Positions 1 to 10,878 of a DNA stretch of 64,000 nt are shown in pieces. The stretch is taken from the NCBI GenBank assembly GCA_002633025.1, contig NMRB01001291.1, positions 30,892-94,891 on the forward strand. Reading direction: 5' to 3'. Position 1 is the first letter of the stretch. Each line of letters opens with the position of its first letter. Origin of the DNA: Notospermus geniculatus (lineage: Eukaryota; Nemertea; Pilidiophora; Heteronemertea; Lineidae). The notes beneath the pieces were generated by a model. The model saw only the letters and a list, made by a program, of their open reading frames with translations. It was not told the origin of the DNA and ran no database searches. The position numbers and the translations under genes are program-made.

Positions 1-1077
1 TCATGACGTCTTTTGGTCGAATCGGTTGTGGCGCCACCTTGCGTCATGCTGGTTTCTCATTATATAACACCGTATTCTCGCGATCTTGATGGCGGTTTCA
101 GTAAATCCTCTTTCCCATACAATTCTGCCAACACTCTATTTTAAGCGGCTTTTTGTTCCTTTCAAAATGTTTTGATCAAAATGGCATATTTACACGCAGG
201 AATAGAGCTGCCTCCATGACGTCACGTGACTCCCTGGAGATGTCGCGGCCATCATGACTTTATTATAAACATCACCACGTTGAAGTTTGGTTCAACATGT
301 TTAACATGTTACCTCATAATACAACTGCAGTTATTAACAAATATGTAAAATAAGGAGATATATTTATAATATTTATGTATAATATATATATGATATTTAA
401 ACGATATATCCGGCTCTACAAAAAGTGGTTTTATAGAACTGTACTGAGAAATTGTCAGAAATTTTATCATTTTTTATTTGCTGCGGCCTTCAAAAACACT
501 GGTTTTGAATTTGTTAAAATCTTTCATACATGGGGACTTATTAATTATTCATGAACGAATGACGTCATCGCTGTCCTAAATATAACCTTGACAGTTCCAT
601 AAAACCACCTATTACTTATAGTTTCACCATCTAGTCGGCTGGGACTACATCATAACTTGGACTAGCCACATAGTTTTGCAATGGCTACGCAGAAATCACG
701 TGACATTGTGCAGAAATGGCGGACGTATAAACTCAAGCAACTACTGGGGAGGTCTAGAAACGCCAAGAAATCCCCAACGATGCTGCTAATGGATAAACAG
801 AAATGCACGATAAACGTAGCTAGTTACGTTCTTGGAACTTGACGAAAATCCAAACCTCTCTATGTATGACTGAACCACGTGATCAAAACATTACATGTAA
901 ATCATACCGGTATGTTAACATGATGAATGCATATATTGTGTTGTTCTTGATCTTTATATTTGCATCTAAGGCCGCTTGCCCCCCCCCCCATGAGGAATCC
1001 TCCCAAAATGTAAATAATCCCCTTCAAATCACATGGATCGTATATCTCGGTCTAAACATGAAGAACCTGGAAATTAC
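1..1077. other. gene-free flank
   Basis: I see no gene here. The open frame near 839-1162 has no recognisable protein character and runs into the MITE at 1078. About 340-420 is strongly AT-rich (runs of ata/tat), and several TGACGT-type words occur near the left edge. Nothing else can be supported. Confidence 0.5.
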
Positions 1078-1239
1078 CGCCACTAGGAGGCGCTGTGAGC
1101 GTTTGTACCTCTTTTTCGACGTCTCGTCCGTGTTGCACTGCGTCAAGGACGTCGTGACGTGACGTCATTGCGTTGCTTTGCTCTGTTTCTAACGTCTTCG
1201 GTCAATCGCTCGCAGCGCCGCCCTGTCGGGTAAAAAGTC
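1078..1239 (+). mobile_element. MITE, family 'CACTAGGAGGCGC', copy 1
   Basis: This short element starts with CCGCCACTAGGAGGCGCTG and ends with GCTCGCAGCGCCGCCCTG, so its ends form an imperfect terminal inverted repeat. Related copies lie at 38428-38579 (same orientation) and 30668-30846 (opposite orientation). All share the cgacgtc-rich middle. It is non-autonomous because it has no open frame of its own. No clear target duplication was found, so the superfamily is unassigned. Confidence 0.6.
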
Positions 1240-1913
1240 AAGCGGGTTTATCATATAACCTTCTTCCCTTCCTATCGGGGACTAAAGATAATCAGGTCAA
1301 ACTTTAGAATCACATCACTTCCTCTGACATGGACTCGTGGCTTCGTTTCGCAGACAATTCCAGTTCTTATACAAACCCAGTATGATATCCGGTTCCGGTA
1401 TGAAAGACAGTTTAACTAGCAGCAAGCGTTTATGTCCTTTCGATGCCCAATGAGCATCATTTGGATGTGACACATAATATTCTTGGTGTGGATAAAAAAG
1501 CGACGACTAACCTCACGTACAGGGCGGACACACACGCACTTACATACACTAACATGCATTGAGGCGCCAACCTCAACAGTAATTTCATCCTCGTCCCCAG
1601 GGTATTTTACCTCTTATCCACAATTCAACCCTAGGGACGCGGTTGAGAGCGATCTCGTCAATATGATCGATCTATTTTTAACACCATTGGACGAGGTTGC
1701 CTTCAGTTGAGGTCGTAAGAATCACCATAGTCTTTGTGTACATCAATATATACACGTATCAAACTCATTCACGCACTGGCAAGTTTTAAACCCACCACAG
1801 GGTGCATAATTTTTCGCATACAGCTTTGATAGTTGAAGAAATTTGTCCACAGGTGGCAGTGAGACCGCTACGATAGTTTGTACTACATCCGCTAGGTGGA
1901 CTGACGTCATCCG
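1240..1913. other. receptor 3' flank
   Basis: This stretch lies downstream of the receptor stop codon on the minus strand and should hold its 3' UTR. I did not find a convincing AATAAA on the minus strand close to the stop, so the 3' end is undefined. Open frames here look like chance. Confidence 0.4.
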
Positions 1914-4238
1914 TCACGTCCTATGGAAGTCGCCTCTGAGAATTCGCAGAAAAACCTTCTTAAATTGCGCATTTGCGAACGCGTAACAAAACGGATTGAT
2001 GGGACTGTTCAGGTAGCACAGCCAGTAAGAAACGTTGTAAAGGTTGATGTTAATACAGGTAGGGCACCAGCCCATGATGGGTGACAATATATGGTACGGT
2101 GTCCAACACAGAACAAAAGCTCCCAGAATAAACGTTATAGTCCTCAACGCCTTCCGCGCACGATTCTCCGATTTTGATTTTTGCTTCTCCTTTTTTTGCT
2201 TACTGCTGCGCTTCCTACTTCCGCCCATGTTTTTAGAAATATTTGACATTAAATTACTACCGAGTTTATTTGGATTATTTTTCGACCTATGACTTCCTCT
2301 TTTACTTCCTGTTGCATTAAGCGGCGTCAGCTCCTCATTCTGGGCAATTTTAGACACCGTTTTGCCGGAGGAGCTGACATCAACTGTTTCAACCTGAATG
2401 GTGGCCATGGAGATCCCGCCGCTGTTTTTAGGGTCCGAAAAACGGATACTTGTATTACGAGAATGATTTCCCGACTGCAACCCATCGTGGTCCTCTGTTA
2501 ACAACCCACTGTGGTCATCCTCATCCTCGTCTTCTTCTCGGAAAGATTCGCGTTTTTTCCAGACTGGAGACGGCGGACAATCTCCACGAATGGTATTCCC
2601 GTTTGGTCGGTTTGGTAAAATATCCGTCAACATTTTCATATTTTCCGTCGACTGGAGTGATTTAATGCTTTCTTGATCAATGTAAGTGACACCGTGAATT
2701 CGATCAGGTGTTGTTGCTAAGTTCACGCTAGGCGTACTGCTGTCCTTGTCCGCTTTGGCAGCGTGCGATTTTGGCAAGTCTAGAGACAAATGTTGTTTTC
2801 GTCGTTCAAGCGTGGAAGAGTTGGAACCAGCAGACGGCGCCCGTGCACCGTCCCCGGCTTCCAGATGCGAAGACGAACGGTTGGAAGAAGCTCCCTCGTG
2901 GAGCGCTAAATCCTGGGGTTCACTCGAATGTGCGGACACCGTGTGATATCCCGAGTCATTTGGTGGCGTATTGGAGTTCGAACCCGGTATAGGGGCAACT
3001 TTTAAACTAGGGACATCCAGGCTGGACGCCTTCTTTCTCTCCTTATGTTTTTCCTTTTTCTCTTTTGGTGGCGGTTCCTCCGGGAAGTGTGATTGTTTTG
3101 GAGACTGACTCTCATGATCTGTATCAGAAGGAAACGCGGGGCTACTCGAGCGCTCATCATCCTTCCCAGCTTTACTAAAACTCGTCGTGCTTGTAGCCCT
3201 AGGCCTATCCTTCGCAGCAACCGCCAACCCAGTCTGGTTATTTTCCACAGCATTTTGTTCCCGTCCTGGACTCTGCGCCTTCGACATCCCGATCCCGATT
3301 TTTGACATTGTCTGCCCCGCCATGGAAACAAGGCTAGTCATTTTCTTCTGCTTCGCTTCCGATTTCCGTTGCAGATTTAGCGCCACTCGATAAATGCCGG
3401 TGTACAATCCGCACATTACAATTAATGTAATCCAGAAATATCCTACTATTAACAAAGTATTAAAAAGAGGATCACTTTGAAATTGCGTATAACAGTCGCC
3501 AGGGTCCACTGTCCGTTGGCCAGTGAAATATTGCCAACCTATAATTGTCGTAAAAAATATACCCGATGGTATAATCCACGTGAGCGCAACCATGTTTACC
3601 ACTTTTCGTTCCGTCCGCCAATTCCGGTATTTAGCTGGGACCTTAACCGAACAGAACCGATCGACGGTAATGAAGAAGACAGTGTATTGTGACGTCAGGC
3701 AGACGGTGTAATCCAAGGAAAGCCACAAGTCACATATTATTTCCCCAATGGGCCACCTGCCCAACACCAGGTACATTGTGAAGAAATTCATTGAAAATAA
3801 TCCTATAAGTAGATCCGAAACGGCTAAACTTGCAATGAAATAGTTGGTGGGCTGGCGTATCGTCCGGTCAAGTATGAAACTCAAAATGACCAAAATGTTT
3901 CCCAATATGGTGACTATACTTACTATTCCTGCTAGAACTGAGACCACAATCGTCACCCACATTTCGTACGGCATACGTGTCGCCGAGTCCGTCCCATTCG
4001 TTCCGTTATAACCACAAATAATGGAGTCGTTCAGAAGACATGGGAAATCCGTCGGTACTAAAAGACCGGTTCCGTTGAGGCCGAGTTCAGCCTCGGCTGT
4101 CGCCGGCTCGAATTGAAGCCTCTGGATCGCCTCCCGGTCACCGGGGTCAATACTCTCGATCAACGTGTAGTTCACGCGATCATTGCCAAACAACGTGATG
4201 TTGCCCAGTACCGTGAGATTTGGCTGCCTCGGCGCCAT
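1914..4238 (-). CDS. muscarinic-type acetylcholine receptor (B-type/gar-2-like), complete
   Basis: A 774-residue class A GPCR encoded in one coding exon, ATG in good context (AAAAATGGCG) to TGA. The N-terminus carries seven N-glycosylation sequons (residues 7, 13, 23, 55, 70, 78, 81). Landmarks: N114 in TM1, D142 in TM2 (LAVSDLL), C169-C239 disulfide pair, D176-Y177 in TM3 for the ligand amine, DRF at 193-195 in place of DRY, W221 in TM4, CWTPYH at 711-716 in TM6, Y738/Y742 and NPFCY (748-752) in TM7. Loop 3 is very long (about 290-690), basic and Ser-rich, as in muscarinic receptors. The ECL2 and DRF-to-TM4 text resembles invertebrate B-type receptors, which are known to couple to Gi/o. TM6 has His where M1-M5 have Asn, and TM3 has Cys-Leu where they have Ser-Asn. 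Family membership is sure; the subtype is inferred. It acts at the plasma membrane. Confidence 0.93.
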   Translation of the reverse strand: MAPRQPNLTVLGNITLFGNDRVNYTLIESIDPGDREAIQRLQFEPATAEAELGLNGTGLLVPTDFPCLLNDSIICGYNGTNGTDSATRMPYEMWVTIVVSVLAGIVSIVTILGNILVILSFILDRTIRQPTNYFIASLAVSDLLIGLFSMNFFTMYLVLGRWPIGEIICDLWLSLDYTVCLTSQYTVFFITVDRFCSVKVPAKYRNWRTERKVVNMVALTWIIPSGIFFTTIIGWQYFTGQRTVDPGDCYTQFQSDPLFNTLLIVGYFWITLIVMCGLYTGIYRVALNLQRKSEAKQKKMTSLVSMAGQTMSKIGIGMSKAQSPGREQNAVENNQTGLAVAAKDRPRATSTTSFSKAGKDDERSSSPAFPSDTDHESQSPKQSHFPEEPPPKEKKEKHKERKKASSLDVPSLKVAPIPGSNSNTPPNDSGYHTVSAHSSEPQDLALHEGASSNRSSSHLEAGDGARAPSAGSNSSTLERRKQHLSLDLPKSHAAKADKDSSTPSVNLATTPDRIHGVTYIDQESIKSLQSTENMKMLTDILPNRPNGNTIRGDCPPSPVWKKRESFREEDEDEDDHSGLLTEDHDGLQSGNHSRNTSIRFSDPKNSGGISMATIQVETVDVSSSGKTVSKIAQNEELTPLNATGSKRGSHRSKNNPNKLGSNLMSNISKNMGGSRKRSSKQKKEKQKSKSENRARKALRTITFILGAFVLCWTPYHILSPIMGWCPTCININLYNVSYWLCYLNSPINPFCYAFANAQFKKVFLRILRGDFHRT

Positions 4239-4330
4239 TTTTACGTTGCTTAGCGACCGATGTGTAGTTCTTTATTCTCCCGCTCGGGGCGCTTTAGGTG
4301 ATGCATACGGAGTCTGGAAAGAGAAGAGGA
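4239..4330 (-). promoter_or_regulatory. 5' UTR segment and splice acceptor of the receptor
   Basis: Reading the minus strand toward the ATG, a pyrimidine tract CTCCTCTTCTCTTTCCAG ends at 4314, so the coding exon probably begins at 4313 with 75 bases of 5' UTR. This implies at least one upstream non-coding exon, not found. The same acceptor recurs in the duplicate copy at about 14531. Confidence 0.65.
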
Positions 4331-4475
4331 GATGGCATTAAAGCAATTTTCAAATATTCTTGTCAACATTTACAAAAAAACTCTTCTTTTTGTACCTGGA
4401 GAAACGAAAACAGTGATTACAGCCTGCAACTTGTTCGGGAATGATACAACCCCAGTTCCACGTTGAACATGGACG

Positions 4476-4512
4476 TGACCTTGACCTGAATCCAGAAACG
4501 AGGTCAAGGTCA
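4476..4512. promoter_or_regulatory. inverted pair of TCAAGGTCA nuclear-receptor-type sites
   Basis: TGACCTTGACCT at 4476-4487 faces AGGTCAAGGTCA at 4501-4512. Each contains TCAAGGTCA, the extended half-site bound by FTZ-F1/ERR-type orphan nuclear receptors. It lies in the putative 5' intron of the receptor and is kept in the duplicate copy. Function is inferred from the motif only. Confidence 0.35.
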
Positions 4513-4794
4513 ACGATCATCGAACATTTCCCTGGAACTTGACACCTCAGACGGTGTTCAGCTTGGTTCTTCGGAAACATTGTTTTTCGTCCCGTATGAG
4601 TTACGAGGCGGGGATCTTTTTCTGACCTGATAAATGTTGACGCCATTTTCTGAGGAGCAGCTGCTGCGATCTCCGGCAGCGTCGCTAAGGGAGCGGGAAG
4701 AAACGGCAGTACAGTGTATTTATACTTCATGAGAATCTGAACCGCGGTATACTGGTACATATCGTGTCATCAACGGTTAGAAGGGCCTGGAGTA

Positions 4795-4985
4795 TCTTAT
4801 GACCGGTGTAACAGTTTTCAGCGTTCCCCATCTGTGAGTGTTCCCTCTCGTATTGTCTGACGGAATAAGCTGCGATTGACAATAGGGGACACACAGAGAA
4901 ACGTGTCGATATACATGTATCTACCAGCGTTTCCCAAGCAATAAGGGGACACACTGACACACAGAAACACTGACAGATATAACAC
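4795..4985 (-). repeat. dispersed repeat 'GTTTCTGTGTGTCAGTGTGTCC', copy A
   Basis: The minus strand here matches about 46395-46565 on the plus strand (shared text around cagcttattcc, ggaacactcacagatgggga and ttacaccgg). The second 10 kb copy carries it at about 14990-15175. It is a dispersed repeat of unknown class; the short open frames in it are not convincing genes. Confidence 0.6.
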
Positions 4986-5010
4986 TGGGTGCCACTTACT
5001 GGTTTATATC

Positions 5011-6830
5011 ATGATCATAGATGGCGCTACAGTACCTCGGCACACAAGAACCGAAATGATATTGTCATGCCCGTCGCACAGGGTCAACTTCATCATACGA
5101 TTATCTGGAAATTCAGATTTAGGGCCTACAGGGCTTAAATGTATAGACCAACGTGTTTGCCTTTATCGAGGATATTCAGAATATTTGATGAAAGGTTTGA
5201 CCGTTTGTGGCGAGGATATGGTCCACGGACTGTACGTGTTGATGCCTTTACGAGACACCGAACGAATTAGCACCAAGTCCTCGCCCTGTCAGCGGTGTCG
5301 ACAAGTTTCAAACCGAACCTACACTAACGGTTGAGTTGGAAAGTGTCATATTATCAACAACACCAAGAACATTAAAAATTCCCCTCTTCAATTTGCAAGG
5401 CGTTTGGCGTACGTAAGCCGAGCCAAGGTTTTAGAATAGAATGGCTTACAGCGACAATAGAACAGCTTAAAAGGTCAAAGAAGGAGAAAGCGAAGTGTTG
5501 GAGATAAAATCATTTTGTGAAGGTGCATCGTTAGCTGACGTCTCCAGGGAAACTAAGAGATAGAGAAATCAGGAAATGATATTTGTGTCATCTTTAGGTG
5601 TGACTTCTGGGATTGGGGGGGGGGGGGTACGGGTGTTCAACCAGGTGTGACAGAAACCAGCGTCCTCGGAATGCAAGTCCGCCAAACAACAGCCCGCTAT
5701 TGTAAGGTTATACTGGCCCAGGAGTGGTCATGGTCTCTGTAGCCATAGATTCTAATCCCTCGTTGAACAACAACCGGACTTTGATTCCAGGGGGACTTTG
5801 ATTCCTTTCACACCGGCATTAGCTGTGAGTTGGTCAGGCATATCTGATGGTTAGCGAGGCAAGACGGGGACGACGATGCCCGTCTACACGTCCCGATCCC
5901 TACATCAGATGACGGATCTCAAACCCATGGTCTAATCTGTATATTCAACCAAGCATACGGCATGAGAAATATCATGGCCAAGAAAATTACAACTGAAAAT
6001 GGAAAATACAAAGAAATAAAAATATGTGGGCCATTACTTGGATGGGTATGAAAGGTCGACCAACCAACGCCTACAGCCCTTAGAGAGACGAAGCAATGCA
6101 TCATGTGTTGTATCATATCACTGTATTGAGTCAGGAAAGATCAAAGTGTGACGGATTAGGGAGCTCACAGATATCCGCTCCTGCTTAACTTTAAGGTTAA
6201 ACCTGTACTATGATACATGATATCGGGTATCCGAGCACGAGATATCCACTGTGGGTCAGACTACATATACTAAGACACGTAAAGTCATATTACTCGGATG
6301 TCACATGTACTGAGATATGACATACTGTAGATTCATATCTGATAGGTCAGTTCGTAATGTGAGGTACGAACGCCAACTGAAATGGTCAGGCCTACATCTG
6401 ACATAGTCAGGATTTACTCGAGTCGAATGGCAGTCCTACCTGTCTGACGCCTACAAGACATCGCAGTCCTGGCTCTGGGGCTAATCGATTTGAACCTACG
6501 AGAAATCGGCCACAGAGGGGTAGAACTCGAGGTGACCTGAAATTATTGCGACGACAGTTGACGTAGAACATGCCCACTGCTGCCGTACACAGTTACGGCG
6601 ACGCCTAGGTGAGCCGGAATGTATGTGAACGATCTTTCGTGCACTCAGACATCACGTTCTACTTTAGATGTTCAGCAAAACTTCGATCAGAGAGCAAATC
6701 AAGCTATCTGAGACTGTACCCAACGATGTTTTACCTGACACGCCTGTGTACTATGATGTCACGTTGGTGACGCAACGCAAAATCCGCTGCGGAGTAGGCT
6801 ACACTAATAAACCCCCAAAACTCTCTTTCT
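5011..6830. other. gene-free stretch in copy 1
   Basis: I see no gene. A poly-G run sits at about 5617-5630, and several GATATC-containing short palindromes cluster at 6160-6350. The open frames at 5011-5334 and 5919-6116 do not hold up in the duplicate copy and lack protein-like features. Confidence 0.5.
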
Positions 6831-7206
6831 AATGTACATGTATATAAAGTCCATTTCCAGAATATTTGCAAATTTTCGACCCCAACCGGGGTCTTCTTCA
6901 GGCTGGCACTTTTCCACTAGATTTCAGAAAAGACTCTTTTGGGGTCGAAAATTTGCAAATACAGTCGAACCTCTCTATTAAGGACACCTTCGGGACTGAC
7001 AAATGCTGTCCTTAATTGAGAGGTGTCCTGATTACAGAGGTTGAAATGAATAGAAATGACCAGTTTGGGACTGAACATTGGTGTCCTGATTAGAGAGGTG
7101 TCCTCCTGGCAGAGGTGTCCGTTAAGGGAGGTTCCACTGTACATGTATTCTGGAAATGGACTTTATATACATTATTGTGTGTCGTTTTTTGTGCTCGCCT
7201 TCTCTT
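6831..7206. mobile_element. insertion with 15 bp target duplication, Penelope-like
   Basis: Present in copy 1 and absent from the matching place in copy 2 (about 17150). It is flanked by a perfect 15 bp duplication, CAAAACTCTCTTTCT (6816-6830 and 7207-7221), with one copy at the empty site. Inside are inverted arms sharing ATATAAAGTCCATTTCCAGA and GGGGTCGAAAATTTGCAAAT. The minus-strand text CTGAAGA, a GACCCC/GGGGTC stem, then GAAA resembles the hammerhead-like motif known from Penelope-like element ends. The long target duplication also suits retroposition. The class assignment is tentative; that it is an insertion is firm. Confidence 0.6.
6962..7139. mobile_element. pogo/Tigger-like MITE nested in the Penelope-like insertion
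   Basis: A 178 bp element whose ends, CAGTCGAACCTC and GAGGTTCCACTG, form a terminal inverted repeat, with TA on both sides as in Tc1/mariner-pogo insertions. It interrupts the inverted arm of the element at 6831-7206, so it inserted later. Internal GAGAGGTGTCCT-type words repeat. A related element lies at 54052-54378. No transposase is present. Confidence 0.75.
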
Positions 7207-8164
7207 CAAAACTCTCTTTCTGTTAACATTGTAAAAGTGAATTGTTCATAAAAATACACAAAGCACTGGTCAAACTGAACTAAACCGTCACGATCCCGAC
7301 TTACATGTTCATTGTCATTTCTCTTCCCCAACTTCCCCCAATTCTGTACAACTCAACCCATCCTCTCGCCTCCACGTCGCTCGGCTTACCACACGAGTCG
7401 TGGTCCACCCTCATTCCAATTCTTCATTGACCGTTTTCCACGTCACGTTCTACGTTCCAAATGGATCGCTTCTAGTAATTTCGATTTTGATATTCAAAGG
7501 TTTTACAATAAAATCATGTACCTGTCGCTGTGTCCGCTGGATGAATCCTATCAGTGGACTCCAGGTGTGTCAGTCCCGACTGATGAATACTAAGAAGGTC
7601 CAATTAGAGCGGGTTGGAATCTAGGCCGTTCTGATAAACCTGAGCGATAATAGACGGCGCTGCGAGCGGCATGAGCAGATGACGTCACTCACTGACTTAT
7701 TCCCCCGGTATTTCTCCTAAATCATAATATAACTTTTTCGATATAAGGTGGATATGTTTTCCAAATCATGGTGTCCATGAGATTAGTGAGTTGGAAGTTT
7801 GGCTGAGGTTTGAAATAACGGTTAGGCCCGAGAATTGGGCCTATTGGTCAGTTTCGCGTCACCATCTTATGGGTAGTCTGTAACGGCGGCATACAGCAGT
7901 CTTTACTGTAAAACAGACGGATTAGTGAATACAATAGAAACAAAAGGTAAAAAGAAGATGCTTAAGTCTTGGCAATCCCATCTCGAATAAAGCAGGCATT
8001 AACTAATAGGTGGACAAAACACAGTCTCCGCTGCACTGTAACTGACAAAGGTCAATATCCATGTTATGAGACAGCAGAAGAAATAGACGTGGGGGATAAG
8101 ACGGGGGGGGGGGGGTATAGCAACATCATCATGGCGGATACAATGAAAATGGAAAACTGATGTA

Positions 8165-8510
8165 CAGTTCAGCTTTAAGGTTCTCCCGCCAGGGGATTTA
8201 TATGGCAGAGTTCGTCTTTAAGATGTCGTGGTGTACGTTTTTCTGCTAGGGGCTTTCATTGTCACAGTTCAGCTTTAAGCTGTCGTGGTCTACTATAAAT
8301 CGCTAGGGGCTTTGATTGATATAGGTCAGCTTTAAGTTGACATATTTGACACAATTCAGGTTTAAGATGTCGTGATTGCGTTCCACCGAAAGGACGTTTA
8401 TTTTAGGATGTTTGATGAACATTCTATTGCTAGATACAGTTCAGCTTTAAGATGTCATGGTATTTTATTGCTAGGCGCTTTAACTGACACAGTTCAGCTT
8501 TAAAGCGTTC
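8165..8510. repeat. degenerate minisatellite 'CAGTTCAGCTTTAAGATGTCGTGG'
   Basis: About six diverged units, each with cagttcagctttaag, tgtcgtgg and gctaggggcttt, spaced roughly 60-70 bp. The same array occurs in copy 2 at about 18265-18600 with small differences. Not coding. Confidence 0.6.
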
Positions 8511-8689
8511 AACACTCAACAACTGTCACTTCCAAACATGGTATGTGGAGGGTTAATAAAAATATAAGTAAAGAACACATTTGCAATCCAATATTCTCAC
8601 GGATGCGAACAGGTAAATGCCATATCACCATAGAAACGTGCATGGCTTTGTCAACAGAATATTTCTTACCACAAAAATGTGAGAAAGTG

Positions 8690-8765
8690 CGAAAGGTGAT
8701 GGTTGATGGTTGATGGAGATGTTGATGGTTGATGATTGATGGTTGACGGTTGATGATTGACAGCA
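8690..8765. repeat. GATGGTTGATG simple repeat
   Basis: An imperfect tandem run of ttgatggttgatg words. Copy 2 (about 18785-18835) has a shorter version. Confidence 0.6.
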
Positions 8766-8899
8766 CGAAGATGGTGAAGAAAAGTTGATTAATTATCATG
8801 GCTTAATTAAGTGCCTGCATGACAGCGTTGTTCTCTAACCTAGTTCCCGTATCCACCGTTAGAGGCCGCTCGACGGATGTTCGTCCGTTTTTTTTAATT

Positions 8900-9090
8900 T
8901 CCTTGTCTGAAGACGCTTTTTCGCGCGCTTGGCTTCCTATGGGCAACTCATTCGTACATACTATGGGTAGCTGTTTGTGTCACCGGTCTCAGCAACAGTC
9001 TTTAGGAAACAAACAATGGTGAATACTGAACTGCCCATTGAGAGCCGACTCACCCGACATTATTCTCACGTGGAGAGGCGCAATTTTGGC
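8900..9090. mobile_element. MITE, family 'GAGAGGCGCC', copy 1
   Basis: Ends carry ATGGGCAACTC and its complement near GCCCATTGAGAGCC, followed by CTCACGTGGAGAGGCGC. The same ends recur at 10990-11160, 11160-11335, the matching places in copy 2 (about 18980-19155, 20830-21165) and at 61440-61535, which defines a short non-autonomous element family with TIRs. No open frame. Confidence 0.5.
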
Positions 9091-9821
9091 AGTTTTTTTG
9101 ACGACATATGCCTACAGACTTCAAAGACAGACAGCAGCTCACCTGTCACAATATTCCATAAAGAAGAACCTCGGATTAATCCGTAGATACGTTCATTATA
9201 CATGTTCTGCTAATTCCTTTTTGTTAATCCCTGTCAACTATGGATTCATTAAACGAGTTGAGAAATATCCTAAAATATCGAAGTCCCTGTTCCCTAATCA
9301 ATCCGAGAAGTTTATAATCCAAATTGAAGTTCTATGTATCCAAAAACACGGGAGGAATTAGGATTTATTCACCGTATGAATACAAAATGTCGGAACTGCA
9401 TCCGATTGACAGCCTTTCTGAGCCCCTTCCAGAGCCATCCTTTCAACAACATTACATAGCGTGTATATATTGTACGCCTACATAACAAACTTATCTCAAA
9501 AACATAAGAATATTGGCGAGACGCCCACTTTCTCTCTGATCTGCTACCACAAAAAGTTCCTCTGAACGACGGCATCATCGAAATATAAGACCGAGCGTCC
9601 TACTCGGTTGGATCCCTGGCAGTGTGACATTTCGTCATCGGTCATGAAAAATAAACATCTTTGTCGAGTTTAGCGAACGTTGTTTGATGCGCGTACTGTC
9701 GTTACTCTGTCTCCTACGCTTTCTGACTCATAACAAAGTCACGGCAAAATAGCAGACGATTTTACAACTGCGTCGTTTGTGAATATACGACAACATTTGG
9801 GGTGTTTTGGTCGAGGTACGC

Positions 9822-9890
9822 TGTGACGGAGGTACCTCAGCGTGGAGGTACATCAGTGTGGAGGTACCTCAGTGTGGAGGTGCTCGGGTT
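9822..9890. repeat. 18 bp tandem repeat 'GGAGGTACCTCAGYGT'
   Basis: Four imperfect units of about 18 bp built on ggaggtacctcagtgt. Copy 2 keeps them at about 19890-19958. Two short open frames cross it but have no protein character. Confidence 0.6.
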
Positions 9891-10554
9891 TGCAGATCCA
9901 ACGCGAGGCGAAACCATTATCAACTCAGATCTTTTAAACAAACACATTCCGTCGTCTCCCGCTGTTGCAGTGTCAAATTTCGCACATTTCAACACCTTCC
10001 TTTACTGAAGCATGGCGTCAAATAACTTCAGTGTGAACTGAGCGGTAGTCCCAGAATAAGTGTCCCTAATACAATAGCTGAAGGGGGAGGAAGAGATATC
10101 CAGAACCTTTCTAATAATGATTTCGTACTCAACTGCGGTGACTAGACCGACCAATGTGCACGAAAATAAAGTGAGGCGCAGCTCCGGCAAGAATTTTTAA
10201 AGATTTTTCAATTCGAACTCACTGCATGAATAAGATTTTCAATTTGTTCTTCTAAACAAGCATATATCACCATGGCGTAAATAATTAAACATAATGCTTA
10301 CTTTTCGCGTGCAAAACTCGCGTACACCCGAAAACTAATTAAATGATCCGTACAAAACAGACGGGAATTACAGACTGAAGCTAGACGACGAATGGAAATG
10401 CTGAGTTTGAAATGAAGAAATTAGCCTAAATTTCTAATATTATACATGTAGTTGCATGTAAGAAATGGGTATTGAGTCAGCCGACGGGGAGAGAGTAGAA
10501 TTATAAAGTGAATTCAGTACAGGAGAACTGGCACTCTACCCCCTGATGTTGATA

Positions 10555-10800
10555 CCCCCGGTGGCGCTGAAGTCACCCCTGCCGACAGTGGGGATTATAA
10601 CTAGAGGGCAGCACACAGTAATCAGGTCCTATACAATGGATACCTTTTGTGTGGGGAATTGATCAGGACCGGAATGTTCCTTTCAATGGGGATCCCAGCT
10701 ACGATAGAGGGCACCGAAACCAGGTCCTATATATAATGGACGCCTTTATAGTGTGGGAAATTGATCAGGACTGGGATATCAGTTTCAATTCAACAGTTTT
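10555..10800. repeat. local tandem duplication
   Basis: A unit with gagggca, aggtcctata, atggacgcctttt and gtggga-attgatcagga occurs twice in copy 1 and once in copy 2 (about 20580-20700). Copy number therefore differs between the two 10 kb copies. Confidence 0.55.
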
Positions 10801-10878
10801 AACCACTAGTGACACCTATTGAGGCAGTGAGTTAGGTTCCTCATTGTGCAGTAGAGGGCTCGACCCTTCGGTCCTATT

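Noticed and set aside
4350-4760. 136-codon minus-strand open frame upstream of the receptor
   Set aside because: The matching frame in copy 2 is shorter and frameshifted, and it lies in the putative 5' intron.
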